This document shows, piece after piece, positions 1-6,020 of a stretch of DNA of 11,009 nt. The position numbers were made by a program, and so were the translations under genes. Origin of the DNA: Flavobacteriaceae bacterium (GTDB taxonomy: Bacteria > Bacteroidota > Bacteroidia > Flavobacteriales > Flavobacteriaceae); NCBI GenBank assembly GCA_002714815.1, contig PAYI01000046.1, positions 13,021 through 24,029 on the forward strand, read 5' to 3'. The notes under the pieces are model-generated. The model had not been told where the DNA came from. It saw nothing but the letters and a program-made list of their open reading frames with translations, and made no database searches. Position 1 is the first letter of the stretch, and each line of letters starts with the position of its first letter.

Positions 1-1
1 G

Positions 2-451
2 CCTATTATTACTCCAACAACAAAAGGTAAGATTGATAAACCTATTTCTAAAAGTGATATAGTAAAAGAAGGTTATATGTTACAAGAAGAATGTGATTAT
101 ATTTATAAAAAAGCATTAGAATTATTCAAATTTGGTGAAAAAATAGCTGATAAAGCAGGATTTATTCTTGTTGATACTAAATATGAATTTGGAAAAACTA
201 TAGATAATAAAATAATTTTAATTGATGAACTACACACGTGCGATAGTAGTAGATATTGGTGGAAAAATTCATATATTGATAGATTTAATAATAATATTGA
301 ACCAGAAAAAATGGATAAAGATTGTGTTCGTGATTGGGTAAAATCGCAATGTGATCCATATAATGATTTTATTCCATCTTTACCAAAATCTATAATAACG
401 AAAGCATATGATAGTTACAAGTATTTTTATGACAAAATATCACAACAATAA
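2..451 (+). CDS. purC: SAICAR synthetase (PurC), C-terminal part, 5' truncated
   Basis: Catalyses the ATP-dependent joining of aspartate to CAIR in de novo purine synthesis, in the cytosol or virus factory. The reading frame is open from base 2, so the gene begins outside the window; the ATG at 77 is internal. The 149 visible residues are roughly the C-terminal half of the enzyme (bacterial forms are about 240 residues, plant-like forms longer). The first residues read PIITPTTKG, a family substrate-binding stretch. LVDTKYEFG (nt 167-193) fits the second SAICAR synthetase signature, followed by LIDELHTCDSSRYW, the conserved D-E-x-x-T-x-D-S-S-R-[YF]-W block. The later EPEKMDKDCVRDW and CDPY segments match the bacterial/plant long type. 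One oddity is Cys in HTCDSSR where Pro is usual. The gene converges on the RNA polymerase gene and ends next to a shared hairpin. Family assignment is secure; activity is inferred. Confidence 0.93.
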   Translation, partial: PIITPTTKGKIDKPISKSDIVKEGYMLQEECDYIYKKALELFKFGEKIADKAGFILVDTKYEFGKTIDNKIILIDELHTCDSSRYWWKNSYIDRFNNNIEPEKMDKDCVRDWVKSQCDPYNDFIPSLPKSIITKAYDSYKYFYDKISQQ

Positions 452-453
452 AA

Positions 454-484
454 ATTAAATAATATTTATAAGATATTATTTAAT
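454..484. terminator. Perfect 12-bp AT hairpin between convergent genes
   Basis: Arms attaaataatat (454-465) and atattatttaat (473-484) pair perfectly around a 7-base loop (466-472). The hairpin sits 2 bases after the purC stop and 16 bases beyond the end of the convergent polymerase gene, so it could define the 3' end of both transcripts. This matches the known mimivirus rule that mRNAs are cleaved and polyadenylated at palindromic hairpins. A termination role here is inferred from that rule. Confidence 0.72.
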
Positions 485-500
485 AGTGCCTTTTTTTAAG

Positions 501-1664
501 TTAAAAGTATTCTTTTATATTAGCAAATAGTTTAATAGCTACATCTGTAGCGAATTCCATCATATTATATATATTAGTATCTGTGAACTCTGCTTCACCA
601 CTATTAGAGAAAGCCATTCTAATAATAGAATAATCATCGTGAGGATGTTTTTTGATGAAACCAACATAACTTAGTTCAGAATCATTTTTATAATATTGTT
701 CGTGTAAAATATATTCAATTACTTTTCCTACTGTGTAATCTTCACCTTGTAATATAATATCAACAGCATTTGCCATAGCAGTAGACTTTTTATTTAATTT
801 TAATTGTTGATTACTAGCTTTTTCTTTGATTTTATTTAATCGTGTTATAATATTATCACATGCCATATTCATTAATTCTACATTTTTAAACACACCAATA
901 CTTTCAATCTTAAAATCAAAACTATCTTTAATAAAATGTCTTTTAGCTTGTAAAGTATACCAATTTTCTCTTTGATAAGCAATTTTATTTTCACTTAATC
1001 CTTTTGATTCTAATTCTTCTGCTATTTCTTGCCATTGGTTATGTTGTTCTACTTTATCTTCTGTATTACCATAAGCACAGGTGCTTACAACATTATACAT
1101 CCCATCTTCTTTTGCTGTTCCTAATTTTAATTTTACTATTAATTGAATAATTTCACCGGGAATATCATTAGATATTTTAGGTCTCAATCTTGTAAATAAT
1201 ACAAATTCTTTTGTAATTTTATTAGGAGGAAATATTGATTTTGTTTGTTCTTTAGTTAAATACTTATCACTTGCTATATCTTTAATCATAAAATCACTAG
1301 TTGTAACATATTGAAGAGAATCACTCTCATTATTCATATTTAATTCTATTTGTAAATTTTCAATACCATCCGAATCTTTAATATGAATAGGTATACATCC
1401 TAATCTCTGTTTCAAAATTTCATTATGAAATCTTGTAGTATTTTTTAGTATATTTATACTATCTTTATTTGTATTAAATACAACAGTTTTAATATCCGAT
1501 AATAATACTCTTCTTAAAGCATTTGCTATGCTTACATTAGTATTTTCTAATGTAAAAGTTAATATACCTTTATTTTCAGATCCATGTTTTACTACAGGTA
1601 ACTTAATAACAGTAGTTGAATCTTCAACACTTGGACTAACTTCTGGAGATGCGATTGATGCCAT
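501..1664 (-). CDS. DNA-directed RNA polymerase subunit, fused Rpb3-Rpb11 type
   Basis: Assembly-platform subunit of the viral multisubunit RNA polymerase, equivalent to eukaryotic Rpb3 plus Rpb11 (or a bacterial alpha dimer) in one 387-residue chain. The Rpb3-like part begins around residue 30: GILTFTLENTNVSIANALRR (about 33-52) is the classical alpha/Rpb3 dimerisation helix motif, and LGCIPIHI (88-95) is the following conserved strand. Residues 245-285 return to the dimerisation domain. The Rpb11-like part is near the C terminus: GEDYTVGKVIEYILH (307-321) matches the E-D-x-T-x-G-N-x-[IL] helix, and VGFIKKHPHDDYSIIRM (334-350) matches the G-Y-x-x-x-H-P strand. Residues 1-28 are Ser/Thr-rich and poorly conserved, but the only nearby upstream Met is this one and an early-type promoter octamer lies 36 bases upstream. 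The fused form is known in mimivirus relatives. Strand is opposite to the block that follows. Confidence 0.93.
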   Translation of the reverse strand: MASIASPEVSPSVEDSTTVIKLPVVKHGSENKGILTFTLENTNVSIANALRRVLLSDIKTVVFNTNKDSINILKNTTRFHNEILKQRLGCIPIHIKDSDGIENLQIELNMNNESDSLQYVTTSDFMIKDIASDKYLTKEQTKSIFPPNKITKEFVLFTRLRPKISNDIPGEIIQLIVKLKLGTAKEDGMYNVVSTCAYGNTEDKVEQHNQWQEIAEELESKGLSENKIAYQRENWYTLQAKRHFIKDSFDFKIESIGVFKNVELMNMACDNIITRLNKIKEKASNQQLKLNKKSTAMANAVDIILQGEDYTVGKVIEYILHEQYYKNDSELSYVGFIKKHPHDDYSIIRMAFSNSGEAEFTDTNIYNMMEFATDVAIKLFANIKEYF

Positions 1665-1700
1665 AGTTATTATATTATAAACATAATATTTTAAATTATT

Positions 1701-1708
1701 TCAATTTT
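1701..1708 (-). promoter_or_regulatory. AAAATTGA early-type promoter octamer
   Basis: The + strand reads TCAATTTT, so the - strand carries an exact AAAATTGA, the octamer known to mark early genes in mimivirus and relatives. It ends 36 bases before the ATG of the Rpb3/Rpb11 gene, within the usual distance. I saw no copy directly upstream of the + strand genes, which fits a different temporal class for them. One exact octamer in 86 AT-rich bases could be chance, but position and orientation support it. Confidence 0.7.
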
Positions 1709-1743
1709 AATTAAGTTAGAATTTCTTGATAGAAAACTTTAGA

Positions 1744-1750
1744 TATATAA
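1744..1750 (+). promoter_or_regulatory. TATATAA element directly before the ATG
   Basis: TATATAA abuts the start codon of the thioredoxin-fold gene. The same word, or a close variant, abuts or nearly abuts most + strand starts in the window (6012-6018, 6424-6430, 10175-10180). It is probably a late-type promoter or start-site element; AT-rich composition makes any single copy weak evidence. Confidence 0.45.
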
Positions 1751-2323
1751 ATGAGCAGTGTATTATATTACAGTAAATATTGTGAAAATTGTAAAAAATT
1801 ATTATATGAATTAGGCAAAACCAAAATTCAAAAAGATATTCATTTTTTGAATATTGATAAAAGAATTAATAGAGGAGGTAAAATGTATATTATTTTAGAT
1901 AATGGAAATGAAATCTATATGCCACCAAATATAAGAAGTGTGCCTACTTTATTATTATTAAATAGAGGTAATAAAATTTTAGTAGGTGATGATGTTGCAA
2001 ATTTTTTTAAACCACAAATAATGGGTGAAAAAACAAAAGCAGTAGCCAATAATATGGAACCTTTAGCATTTTCTGGTTATGAAATGGGAACGTCTATGAG
2101 TGATAGTTATTCTTATTTAGATCAAACTCCTGATGAAATGAATGCCAAAGGAGAAGGAGGATTAAGACAAATGCATAGTTTTGTTAGATTAAAACAAAAT
2201 GATAGAATAGATACTCCTCCAGAAGATTATGAGCCTGATAAAGTTGGACAAGTAGATATGGGTAAATTACAAGCATCTAGAGAAGCTGAAATAGCGCAAC
2301 CATCTATAGCAAAATCATTTTAA
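1751..2323 (+). CDS. Thioredoxin/glutaredoxin-fold protein with extended tail
   Basis: Predicted thiol-disulfide oxidoreductase of 190 residues. The N-terminal strand VLYYSKYCENCKKLL places a CxxC active site at C11-x-x-C14, and SVPTLLLL around residue 65 supplies the cis-proline loop opposite the active site. Domain length (about 90 residues) and the order CxxC, strand, cis-Pro, strand, Gly fit a minimal thioredoxin/glutaredoxin fold. Residues about 91-190 form a polar, Pro/Asp/Met-containing tail with no recognisable domain. No signal peptide is seen, which suits a cytoplasmic virus-factory enzyme. Redox proteins are common in NCLDVs and help to form disulfides in virion proteins. The gene opens the + strand block and is followed by Cys-containing small proteins, which may be substrates (inference). 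The CxxC pair and cis-Pro suggest activity; the substrate is unknown. Confidence 0.82.
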   Translation: MSSVLYYSKYCENCKKLLYELGKTKIQKDIHFLNIDKRINRGGKMYIILDNGNEIYMPPNIRSVPTLLLLNRGNKILVGDDVANFFKPQIMGEKTKAVANNMEPLAFSGYEMGTSMSDSYSYLDQTPDEMNAKGEGGLRQMHSFVRLKQNDRIDTPPEDYEPDKVGQVDMGKLQASREAEIAQPSIAKSF

Positions 2324-2360
2324 TAATAAATTAATAATAATATTTAAAAATAATAATTTA

Positions 2361-2371
2361 ATATACAATAA
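2361..2371 (+). promoter_or_regulatory. ATATACAATAA start-proximal element
   Basis: ATATACAATAA runs straight into the ATG at 2372. The next gene has a very similar word (TATACA, 2779-2784) in the same place, so the two neighbouring genes share their start context. Probably a variant of the TATATA element seen before other + strand genes. Confidence 0.35.
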
Positions 2372-2749
2372 ATGTCTTCGTTATTAAAAGCTTTTAATAA
2401 TCATCTTTTGGAATTTGTTGAAGATGTAATAAGAATTTTTCCTGAAAATTTAGATATAAAAACAGGAAAAACATTTATAGAAGGTATTAAAAGGGTTAAT
2501 CCAAAAAAAATTATAACCTATTGGCGTGATAATATTTTAAACTTATATGAACGAGAAATAACGGAAGGCGATATAAGTTTCTTTGTTAATAAAGATTACC
2601 GAAATGATATAGGAACAGAATCTCAAAGCTTAAAGGTTTTGGAGGATATTAGGAAATTAGTTAAAAAAACAACCCAAGAAAATAAAGAAAAAGCAATGAA
2701 ATACATTCAAAATTTAACAAAAATATGTAAATTATATTTTAATGATTAG
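2372..2749 (+). CDS. Conserved-looking helical protein, possible paralogue of the next gene
   Basis: A 125-residue protein without a recognised domain name, predicted mostly alpha-helical, with no membrane segment and no cysteine pair (one Cys, near the C terminus). Its pattern, F-x-x-D-[VI]-[IL]-x-x-FPE near residues 15-25, then a helix with YW (about 50-51), a YE-x-x-I segment, FF-x-N and a C-terminal helix IQNLTKICKLY, parallels the first 115 residues of the gene downstream (FYRDILTTFPE, ILYQNQDIF, IWKYLQLILFS). The two are 35 bases apart on the same strand, so an old tandem duplication is plausible. Members of this type appear to recur in large algal and amoebal viruses, but I cannot name the family or its function. 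Its stop is followed at once by a perfect hairpin. Confidence 0.75.
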   Translation: MSSLLKAFNNHLLEFVEDVIRIFPENLDIKTGKTFIEGIKRVNPKKIITYWRDNILNLYEREITEGDISFFVNKDYRNDIGTESQSLKVLEDIRKLVKKTTQENKEKAMKYIQNLTKICKLYFND

Positions 2750-2778
2750 TTTAATTTAAACATTAAATTTAAATTAAA
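2750..2778 (+). terminator. Perfect 11-bp hairpin right after the stop codon
   Basis: Arms tttaatttaaa (2750-2760) and tttaaattaaa (2768-2778) pair fully around the 7-base loop cattaaa. The first arm begins on the base after the TAG stop, and the second ends 6 bases before the next ATG. Size and loop are like the hairpin at 454-484. Role as an mRNA 3'-end signal is inferred from the mimivirus hairpin rule. Confidence 0.65.
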
Positions 2779-2784
2779 TATACA
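2779..2784 (+). promoter_or_regulatory. TATACA start-proximal element
   Basis: TATACA abuts the ATG at 2785, next to the 3' arm of the preceding hairpin. It repeats the element ahead of the preceding gene (ATATACA, 2361-2367). Little room exists for any other promoter, so start-proximal initiation with a very short leader is likely. Confidence 0.35.
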
Positions 2785-3936
2785 ATGACAGATAGTGTTC
2801 CAGAGGAATTTCAAAAAGTAGCTAAGGATTTTTATAGAGATATTTTAACTACATTTCCAGAATGTAAAGAGAAATTAGGTCCTAGTGAAATTAGTTTTTT
2901 AACAGGAGATGGAGATGCATTAATTCTTTATTCTTATTGTAAAAAAGTTTATCCTGAAAGATTTTTTGATATTTTATATCAAAATCAAGATATTTTCAGC
3001 GATAATGAAATCAATACAAAATTTTTACCCAATATAGAGTTTAAGAATTTATGGAAAGAAGATATTAGTGAAAATACTAGAGATGTTATATGGAAATATC
3101 TTCAATTAATTTTATTTTCAGTATCAAAGGGATTAGAAGATGGAGAATCGTTTGGAGATACTGCCAAATTATTTGAGGCTATTAATGAAGATGATTTGAA
3201 AAATAAATTAGAAGAAACAATGAAGGAAATGAATGATATGTTTCAAGATGCGAGTAATAATATGTTCCACGATTTATCAGGAGAAACATTTGATATGTCA
3301 GGTATCAATATGGAGGATATGCCTAATCCAGAAGAAATGCAAGATCATATTAATGGATTATTAGGTGGAAAATTAGGAAGATTAGCACACGAAATAGCAG
3401 AAGAAACCGCAAGTGAATTAAATGTAGATATGGAAGATGCGTCTAACGTTACTGATGTGTTTCAAAAACTATTCAAAAATCCTGGTAAATTAATCAGTAT
3501 GGTAAAAAAAGTAGGATCAAAGTTGGATTCAAAATTAAAATCAGGAGAGATAAAGGAAAGTGAATTGATGGAAGAAGCTTCTGAATTAATGGAAAAAATG
3601 AAAAATATGCCTGGAATGAAAAATATGGATAAATTACTGGGTAAAATGGGATTACCAACTGGAGGCAAAAATAGTAAAGTTAGTATGGGAGCATTTCAAT
3701 CACAGATGAGAGCAAATATTGGAAGAGCAAAACAAAAAGAAAGAATGTTAAGAAAATTAGAAGAAAGAAAAAGACAAAGAGAATTACAACAACAACAACA
3801 AAGACAATATACTACTTCATCTTGGGGTGAAAATGAAAAAGTTGAAAAATCATCTAGAAATGGTAATAATAAGAAAAAGAAAAAGAAAAAGAAAAAAAAG
3901 AAAAAAGCCAAAGAAAAAGTGAAAAGTGAAAATTAA
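2785..3936 (+). CDS. Helical virus protein with polyQ and polyK C-terminal tail
   Basis: A 383-residue protein of unknown function with three regions. Residues about 8-115 form a helical N-terminal domain resembling the whole preceding gene product (FYRDILTTFPE at 16-26, IWKYLQLILFSV at 102-113). Residues about 120-295 are acidic and Met-rich, with helices containing FQKLFKNPGKLISMVKKVG (226-244) and a Met/Pro/Gly segment MKNMPGMKNMDKLLGKMGL near 272-290, faintly reminiscent of Met-rich binding helices. Residues 300-383 are highly basic and probably disordered: an Arg/Lys/Glu-rich helix, Q335-339, and twelve lysines in a row (363-374). The basic tail could bind nucleic acid or target the protein to DNA-rich compartments; that is inference. 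No signal peptide or membrane segment. I recognise the middle region as virus-like but cannot assign a family. Confidence 0.8.
   Translation: MTDSVPEEFQKVAKDFYRDILTTFPECKEKLGPSEISFLTGDGDALILYSYCKKVYPERFFDILYQNQDIFSDNEINTKFLPNIEFKNLWKEDISENTRDVIWKYLQLILFSVSKGLEDGESFGDTAKLFEAINEDDLKNKLEETMKEMNDMFQDASNNMFHDLSGETFDMSGINMEDMPNPEEMQDHINGLLGGKLGRLAHEIAEETASELNVDMEDASNVTDVFQKLFKNPGKLISMVKKVGSKLDSKLKSGEIKESELMEEASELMEKMKNMPGMKNMDKLLGKMGLPTGGKNSKVSMGAFQSQMRANIGRAKQKERMLRKLEERKRQRELQQQQQRQYTTSSWGENEKVEKSSRNGNNKKKKKKKKKKKKAKEKVKSEN
3871..3906 (+). repeat. AAG/AAA lysine-codon run (12 Lys)
   Basis: Twelve consecutive lysine codons alternate mainly as AAG AAA, a purine-only simple repeat within the C-terminal tail of the 383-residue protein. 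It encodes K363-K374 and is a likely site of length variation by replication slippage in whole codons. Confidence 0.9.
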
Positions 3937-3951
3937 AAAATAACTATTTAC

Positions 3952-3958
3952 TATATAT
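3952..3958 (+). promoter_or_regulatory. TATATAT start-proximal element
   Basis: TATATAT lies 3 bases before the ATG at 3962, in a gap of only 25 bases. It follows the same spacing rule as the other + strand genes. No convincing hairpin is present in this gap. Confidence 0.4.
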
Positions 3959-3961
3959 CAA

Positions 3962-4603
3962 ATGGTTAGTTTTTGGTTAGAAAATCCCAACGCATTATTA
4001 AATAAAAATTATATTACAGAAATTTGGCCAAATAGTGATTTTGATTTAGGACGCAAATTAAACGCAATCACTAGATTAATAATAATATTAGCTATTTTAG
4101 GATATTTTTTAACAAAATCTGTTTATATTCCTGTTTCTGCATTTGTTAGTATTATAGTTTTAGTAATTATTTATAAAACTAAAGGCAAAGTAACACATAA
4201 AGAAGGATTTAAAGTAGGTTATGATAATGTTTCTGGTAGAGGATTAGAAAAACTATTAGAAAAAGAATTTACTTTACCTACAAAAAAGAATCCAGTAATG
4301 AATGTATTGATGAATGAATACAAAGAAAATCCAACACGTAAACCTGCTGCTCCCGCATATAATGATGAAGTTCACGAAGAAATAAATGAAATGGCGAAAA
4401 CTCGAGATAAACGTTTATATAAAAATTTAGGCGATAATTTATCCTTTGAAAATTCTATGAGAAATTTTTATGCTATGCCCAATACACAAATACCTAATAA
4501 TCAAAAAGATTTTGCTATGTTTTGTTATGGTAATATGCCTTCTTGTAAAGATGGCGACGCATTACAATGTTCCAAAAATAATGCATTATTTAGAACAACT
4601 TAA
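3962..4603 (+). CDS. Two-helix membrane protein, NCLDV-conserved (DUF5762-like)
   Basis: A 213-residue predicted virion membrane protein. The N terminus FWLENPNALLNKNYITEIWP is followed by the conserved-looking LNAITRL and a hydrophobic hairpin: helices at about 37-51 and 54-71, separated by a short KSVY turn. The rest is polar and probably exposed. The C-terminal segment FYAMPNTQIPNNQKDFAMF, then CYGNMPSC, resembles a signature found in membrane proteins of many large DNA viruses (small aromatic, T-x-IP-N-D/N-Q, F, YG). I believe this is the family listed as DUF5762, from memory and unverified. Three cysteines (C188, C195, C203) cluster in that tail and could form disulfides. No cleavable signal peptide is evident. 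Related proteins are thought to sit in the internal virion membrane, so a morphogenesis role is likely; the exact function is unknown. Confidence 0.82.
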   Translation: MVSFWLENPNALLNKNYITEIWPNSDFDLGRKLNAITRLIIILAILGYFLTKSVYIPVSAFVSIIVLVIIYKTKGKVTHKEGFKVGYDNVSGRGLEKLLEKEFTLPTKKNPVMNVLMNEYKENPTRKPAAPAYNDEVHEEINEMAKTRDKRLYKNLGDNLSFENSMRNFYAMPNTQIPNNQKDFAMFCYGNMPSCKDGDALQCSKNNALFRTT

Positions 4604-4630
4604 TTATTTTAAAATAAAATTATCTTAAGT
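4598..4630 (+). terminator. Bulged hairpin overlapping the stop codon (weak)
   Basis: Arms acttaa (4598-4603) and ttaagt (4625-4630) pair, and an inner palindrome (4604-4617) can stack on them, leaving a 7-base bulge. It is less regular than the other post-stop hairpins and may be a degenerate member of the set or chance in AT-rich DNA. Confidence 0.3.
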
Positions 4631-4633
4631 AAA

Positions 4634-4640
4634 ATATATA
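4634..4640 (+). promoter_or_regulatory. ATATATA start-proximal element
   Basis: ATATATA is 3 bases before the ATG at 4644, at the position seen for the other + strand genes. Function as a late-type promoter is inferred from recurrence. Confidence 0.4.
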
Positions 4641-4643
4641 GAA

Positions 4644-5216
4644 ATGGCAAGTGTATATAACTTTACTTTTGATAATTTGACTGGACTTAATGATGATTCA
4701 TGTAGTATCTCAGAAAAAGAGGTTCAAAATCAAAACTTTGGAAATTATAATGTTCAAAGTTATTTTTTACAAAACTGTGGAATGAAAAAACCCATTTCCT
4801 TTGCTACTAGTCAACCAAATGTTTTTTATAATGGTAGTCATACAGTAGGTTTAGGAGGATGTAATGTTGACAGTGATTCTAATCTTAGAATTGGAAGTAT
4901 TCAAACTAATCCAAAATGCAGAATCAGTCTTCAACAAAGACCCTTCTTGACTGTACCATTTTTAGGAAGAGGTCCTTCAAGACCTATAGAAGAATCTAAA
5001 TTACAACAAGGTTCTTATTCAGGTGATAAAAAATCCTGTAAAAATCTTACTGAAAAAACACTTAAAACTAATCAAGAACTTGTTCCTTCTTTAAAAGCTA
5101 GTATTCAAAATCCTGCTAATTTATGTGAAGGTATTGCTGCGGATGGATGGATCAGAGGAGGTCTTCCATCTAGAGAATTATCTAGAGATCAAGATTATTT
5201 TACAAAATGTAATTAA
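4644..5216 (+). CDS. Cys-rich virion-type protein of unknown function
   Basis: A 190-residue soluble protein with seven cysteines spread along the chain (C20, C45, C73, C92, C132, C161, C189). No membrane segment or signal peptide is seen. Distinct segments are YNGSHTVGLGGCNVDSDSNL (62-81), RPFLTVPFLGRG (99-110) and AADGWIRGGLPSREL (165-179). The low helix content, Gly/Pro turns and short motif blocks are typical of small structural proteins of mimivirus relatives, and I have the impression of related proteins in several of them, without being able to name a family. The many cysteines and the nearby thioredoxin-fold gene suggest disulfides are formed during assembly. It could be a minor capsid or inner-shell component; this is inference. 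Confidence 0.75.
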   Translation: MASVYNFTFDNLTGLNDDSCSISEKEVQNQNFGNYNVQSYFLQNCGMKKPISFATSQPNVFYNGSHTVGLGGCNVDSDSNLRIGSIQTNPKCRISLQQRPFLTVPFLGRGPSRPIEESKLQQGSYSGDKKSCKNLTEKTLKTNQELVPSLKASIQNPANLCEGIAADGWIRGGLPSRELSRDQDYFTKCN

Positions 5217-5230
5217 ACATTATTGAATAA

Positions 5231-5240
5231 ATATAATTAA
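5231..5240 (+). promoter_or_regulatory. ATATAATTAA start-proximal element
   Basis: ATATAATTAA abuts the ATG at 5241 in a 24-base gap. It is a weaker match to the TATATAA word, but at the same place. No strong hairpin exists in this gap. Confidence 0.3.
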
Positions 5241-5606
5241 ATGTATAATTATTCAATAAACACAACCTATTTAGATATTGAAGATGAAAAACAAGACACA
5301 CAGTATCGTAAAGAACTTTTAGACGTATTTAATATTGAAGAATATAGACATGAATCTATTATGAATTGTATGACAAATATATTTGAAAAATATGGAACTA
5401 ATAAACAAGTTGTTAATATTTTAAAAACTTTAATTGAAAATGAAACAAAGTTTCCTATCGATTTAACTCAAGAAACTGCCTTTATGATGTTATTTTCTTT
5501 TCAAAATTTCTATTTTTTTCACAATGCTTTATGTGATTTGGAGAGAAATGAAAATATTAATCCTGAACTTTATGATAAAATAATTAAAAATTTACAAAAA
5601 AAATAG
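5241..5606 (+). CDS. Small helical protein of unknown function
   Basis: A 121-residue protein, acidic at the N terminus and predicted almost entirely alpha-helical after about residue 20. Helices appear at about 21-31, 36-51, 53-67, 78-99 and 109-120. The segment MMLFSFQNFYFFHNAL (82-97) is strikingly aromatic and might pack against a partner; it is interrupted by polar residues and is not a convincing membrane span. Two cysteines (C43, C98) are far apart. No domain is recognised. It lies within a tight run of virion-type genes, 24 bases after one and 13 before the next, and is probably expressed with them. Confidence 0.7.
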   Translation: MYNYSINTTYLDIEDEKQDTQYRKELLDVFNIEEYRHESIMNCMTNIFEKYGTNKQVVNILKTLIENETKFPIDLTQETAFMMLFSFQNFYFFHNALCDLERNENINPELYDKIIKNLQKK

Positions 5607-5613
5607 TTTGTAA
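5592..5613 (+). terminator. 7-bp hairpin spanning the stop codon (weak)
   Basis: Arms ttacaaa (5592-5598) and tttgtaa (5607-5613), each with one G or C, pair around an 8-base loop that contains the TAG stop. It is shorter than the others but lies in the smallest gap (13 bases), where a hairpin can only fit by overlapping the coding end. Confidence 0.35.
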
Positions 5614-5619
5614 TTATAT

Positions 5620-5988
5620 ATGGCGTCACTTAAAAATTCACCAGGTGAATATTGCCTAGAACAAAAAGGCTTTCAACAACAAGGACAATATTTAACATAT
5701 AAATATAGTCAAATTCCATTAAATACCAAATTACCGGGTTTAGGAATAAATGTAGGTAATATGAGAGGTGGTTATTTCAATAATGTTTTATCTAATAATG
5801 CTTCTAATATTGAAAGTCATTTATATGGAATTAAACAAATTGATTTAACTAAACCCAAAACAACATTTGTTGCTGAATTAAATAAACTTCCAGAACAAAA
5901 ATGGTTCAAGACTCCCAGAGTATTTGTTCCTGAACCACTTGTTGTTCAAAAAGACCAGCGACCAGTTGGACCATACTCAGGCGTATAA
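5620..5988 (+). CDS. Small Gly/Pro/Asn-rich virion-type protein
   Basis: A 122-residue basic protein with little predicted helix. The N-terminal block SPGEYCLEQKGFQQQ (7-21) and the middle LPGLGINVGNMRGGYFNN (38-55), followed by ASNIESHLYGIKQIDLTKPK (61-80), resemble the block structure of small structural proteins encoded near membrane and capsid genes in large DNA viruses, where an I-[ED]-S-x-L-x-G-I pattern recurs. The C terminus is Pro-rich (FVPEPLVVQKDQRPVGPYSG). One cysteine (C12) only; no signal peptide or membrane helix. I cannot name the family. Its context suggests a virion or assembly role. The start codon lies only 13 bases after the previous gene, with the sequence taattatat abutting it, and the stop is directly followed by a perfect 12-bp hairpin. 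Confidence 0.75.
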   Translation: MASLKNSPGEYCLEQKGFQQQGQYLTYKYSQIPLNTKLPGLGINVGNMRGGYFNNVLSNNASNIESHLYGIKQIDLTKPKTTFVAELNKLPEQKWFKTPRVFVPEPLVVQKDQRPVGPYSGV

Positions 5989-6020
5989 ATTTATATAATA
6001 TCTTGAACTATTATATAAAT
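5989..6020 (+). terminator. Perfect 12-bp hairpin from stop codon into the next start codon
   Basis: Arms atttatataata (5989-6000) and tattatataaat (6009-6020) pair fully around the 8-base loop tcttgaac. The first arm starts on the base after the TAA stop; the second contains the TATATAA element (6012-6018) and the first two bases of the next ATG. It can mark the 3' end of the upstream mRNA while its DNA also holds the downstream start-proximal promoter element. Roles are inferred. Confidence 0.68.
6012..6018 (+). promoter_or_regulatory. TATATAA directly before the ATG, inside a hairpin arm
   Basis: An exact TATATAA abuts the ATG at 6019, as it does at 1751. It is embedded in the 3' arm of the preceding hairpin, so the two signals are one sequence. 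Confidence 0.45.

Noticed and set aside
77..451. ATG at 77 as the start of the purine gene
   Set aside because: The conserved PIITPTTK segment lies upstream in the same frame, back to base 2, so the Met at 77 is internal.
2324..2371. Hairpin after the thioredoxin-fold gene
   Set aside because: Only a 7-bp stem (2327-2333 with 2354-2360) with a 20-base loop could be found, no better than expected in A/T-only sequence.
3871..3906. Programmed frameshift at the A-rich lysine run
   Set aside because: The frame continues normally to a stop at 3934-3936, and no downstream frame would be gained by slipping.
3462..3911. Two open frames on the - strand (3462-3668 and 3696-3911)
   Set aside because: They lie wholly inside the 383-residue + strand gene. 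The second translates the lysine-codon run as a Phe run, a low-complexity shadow.
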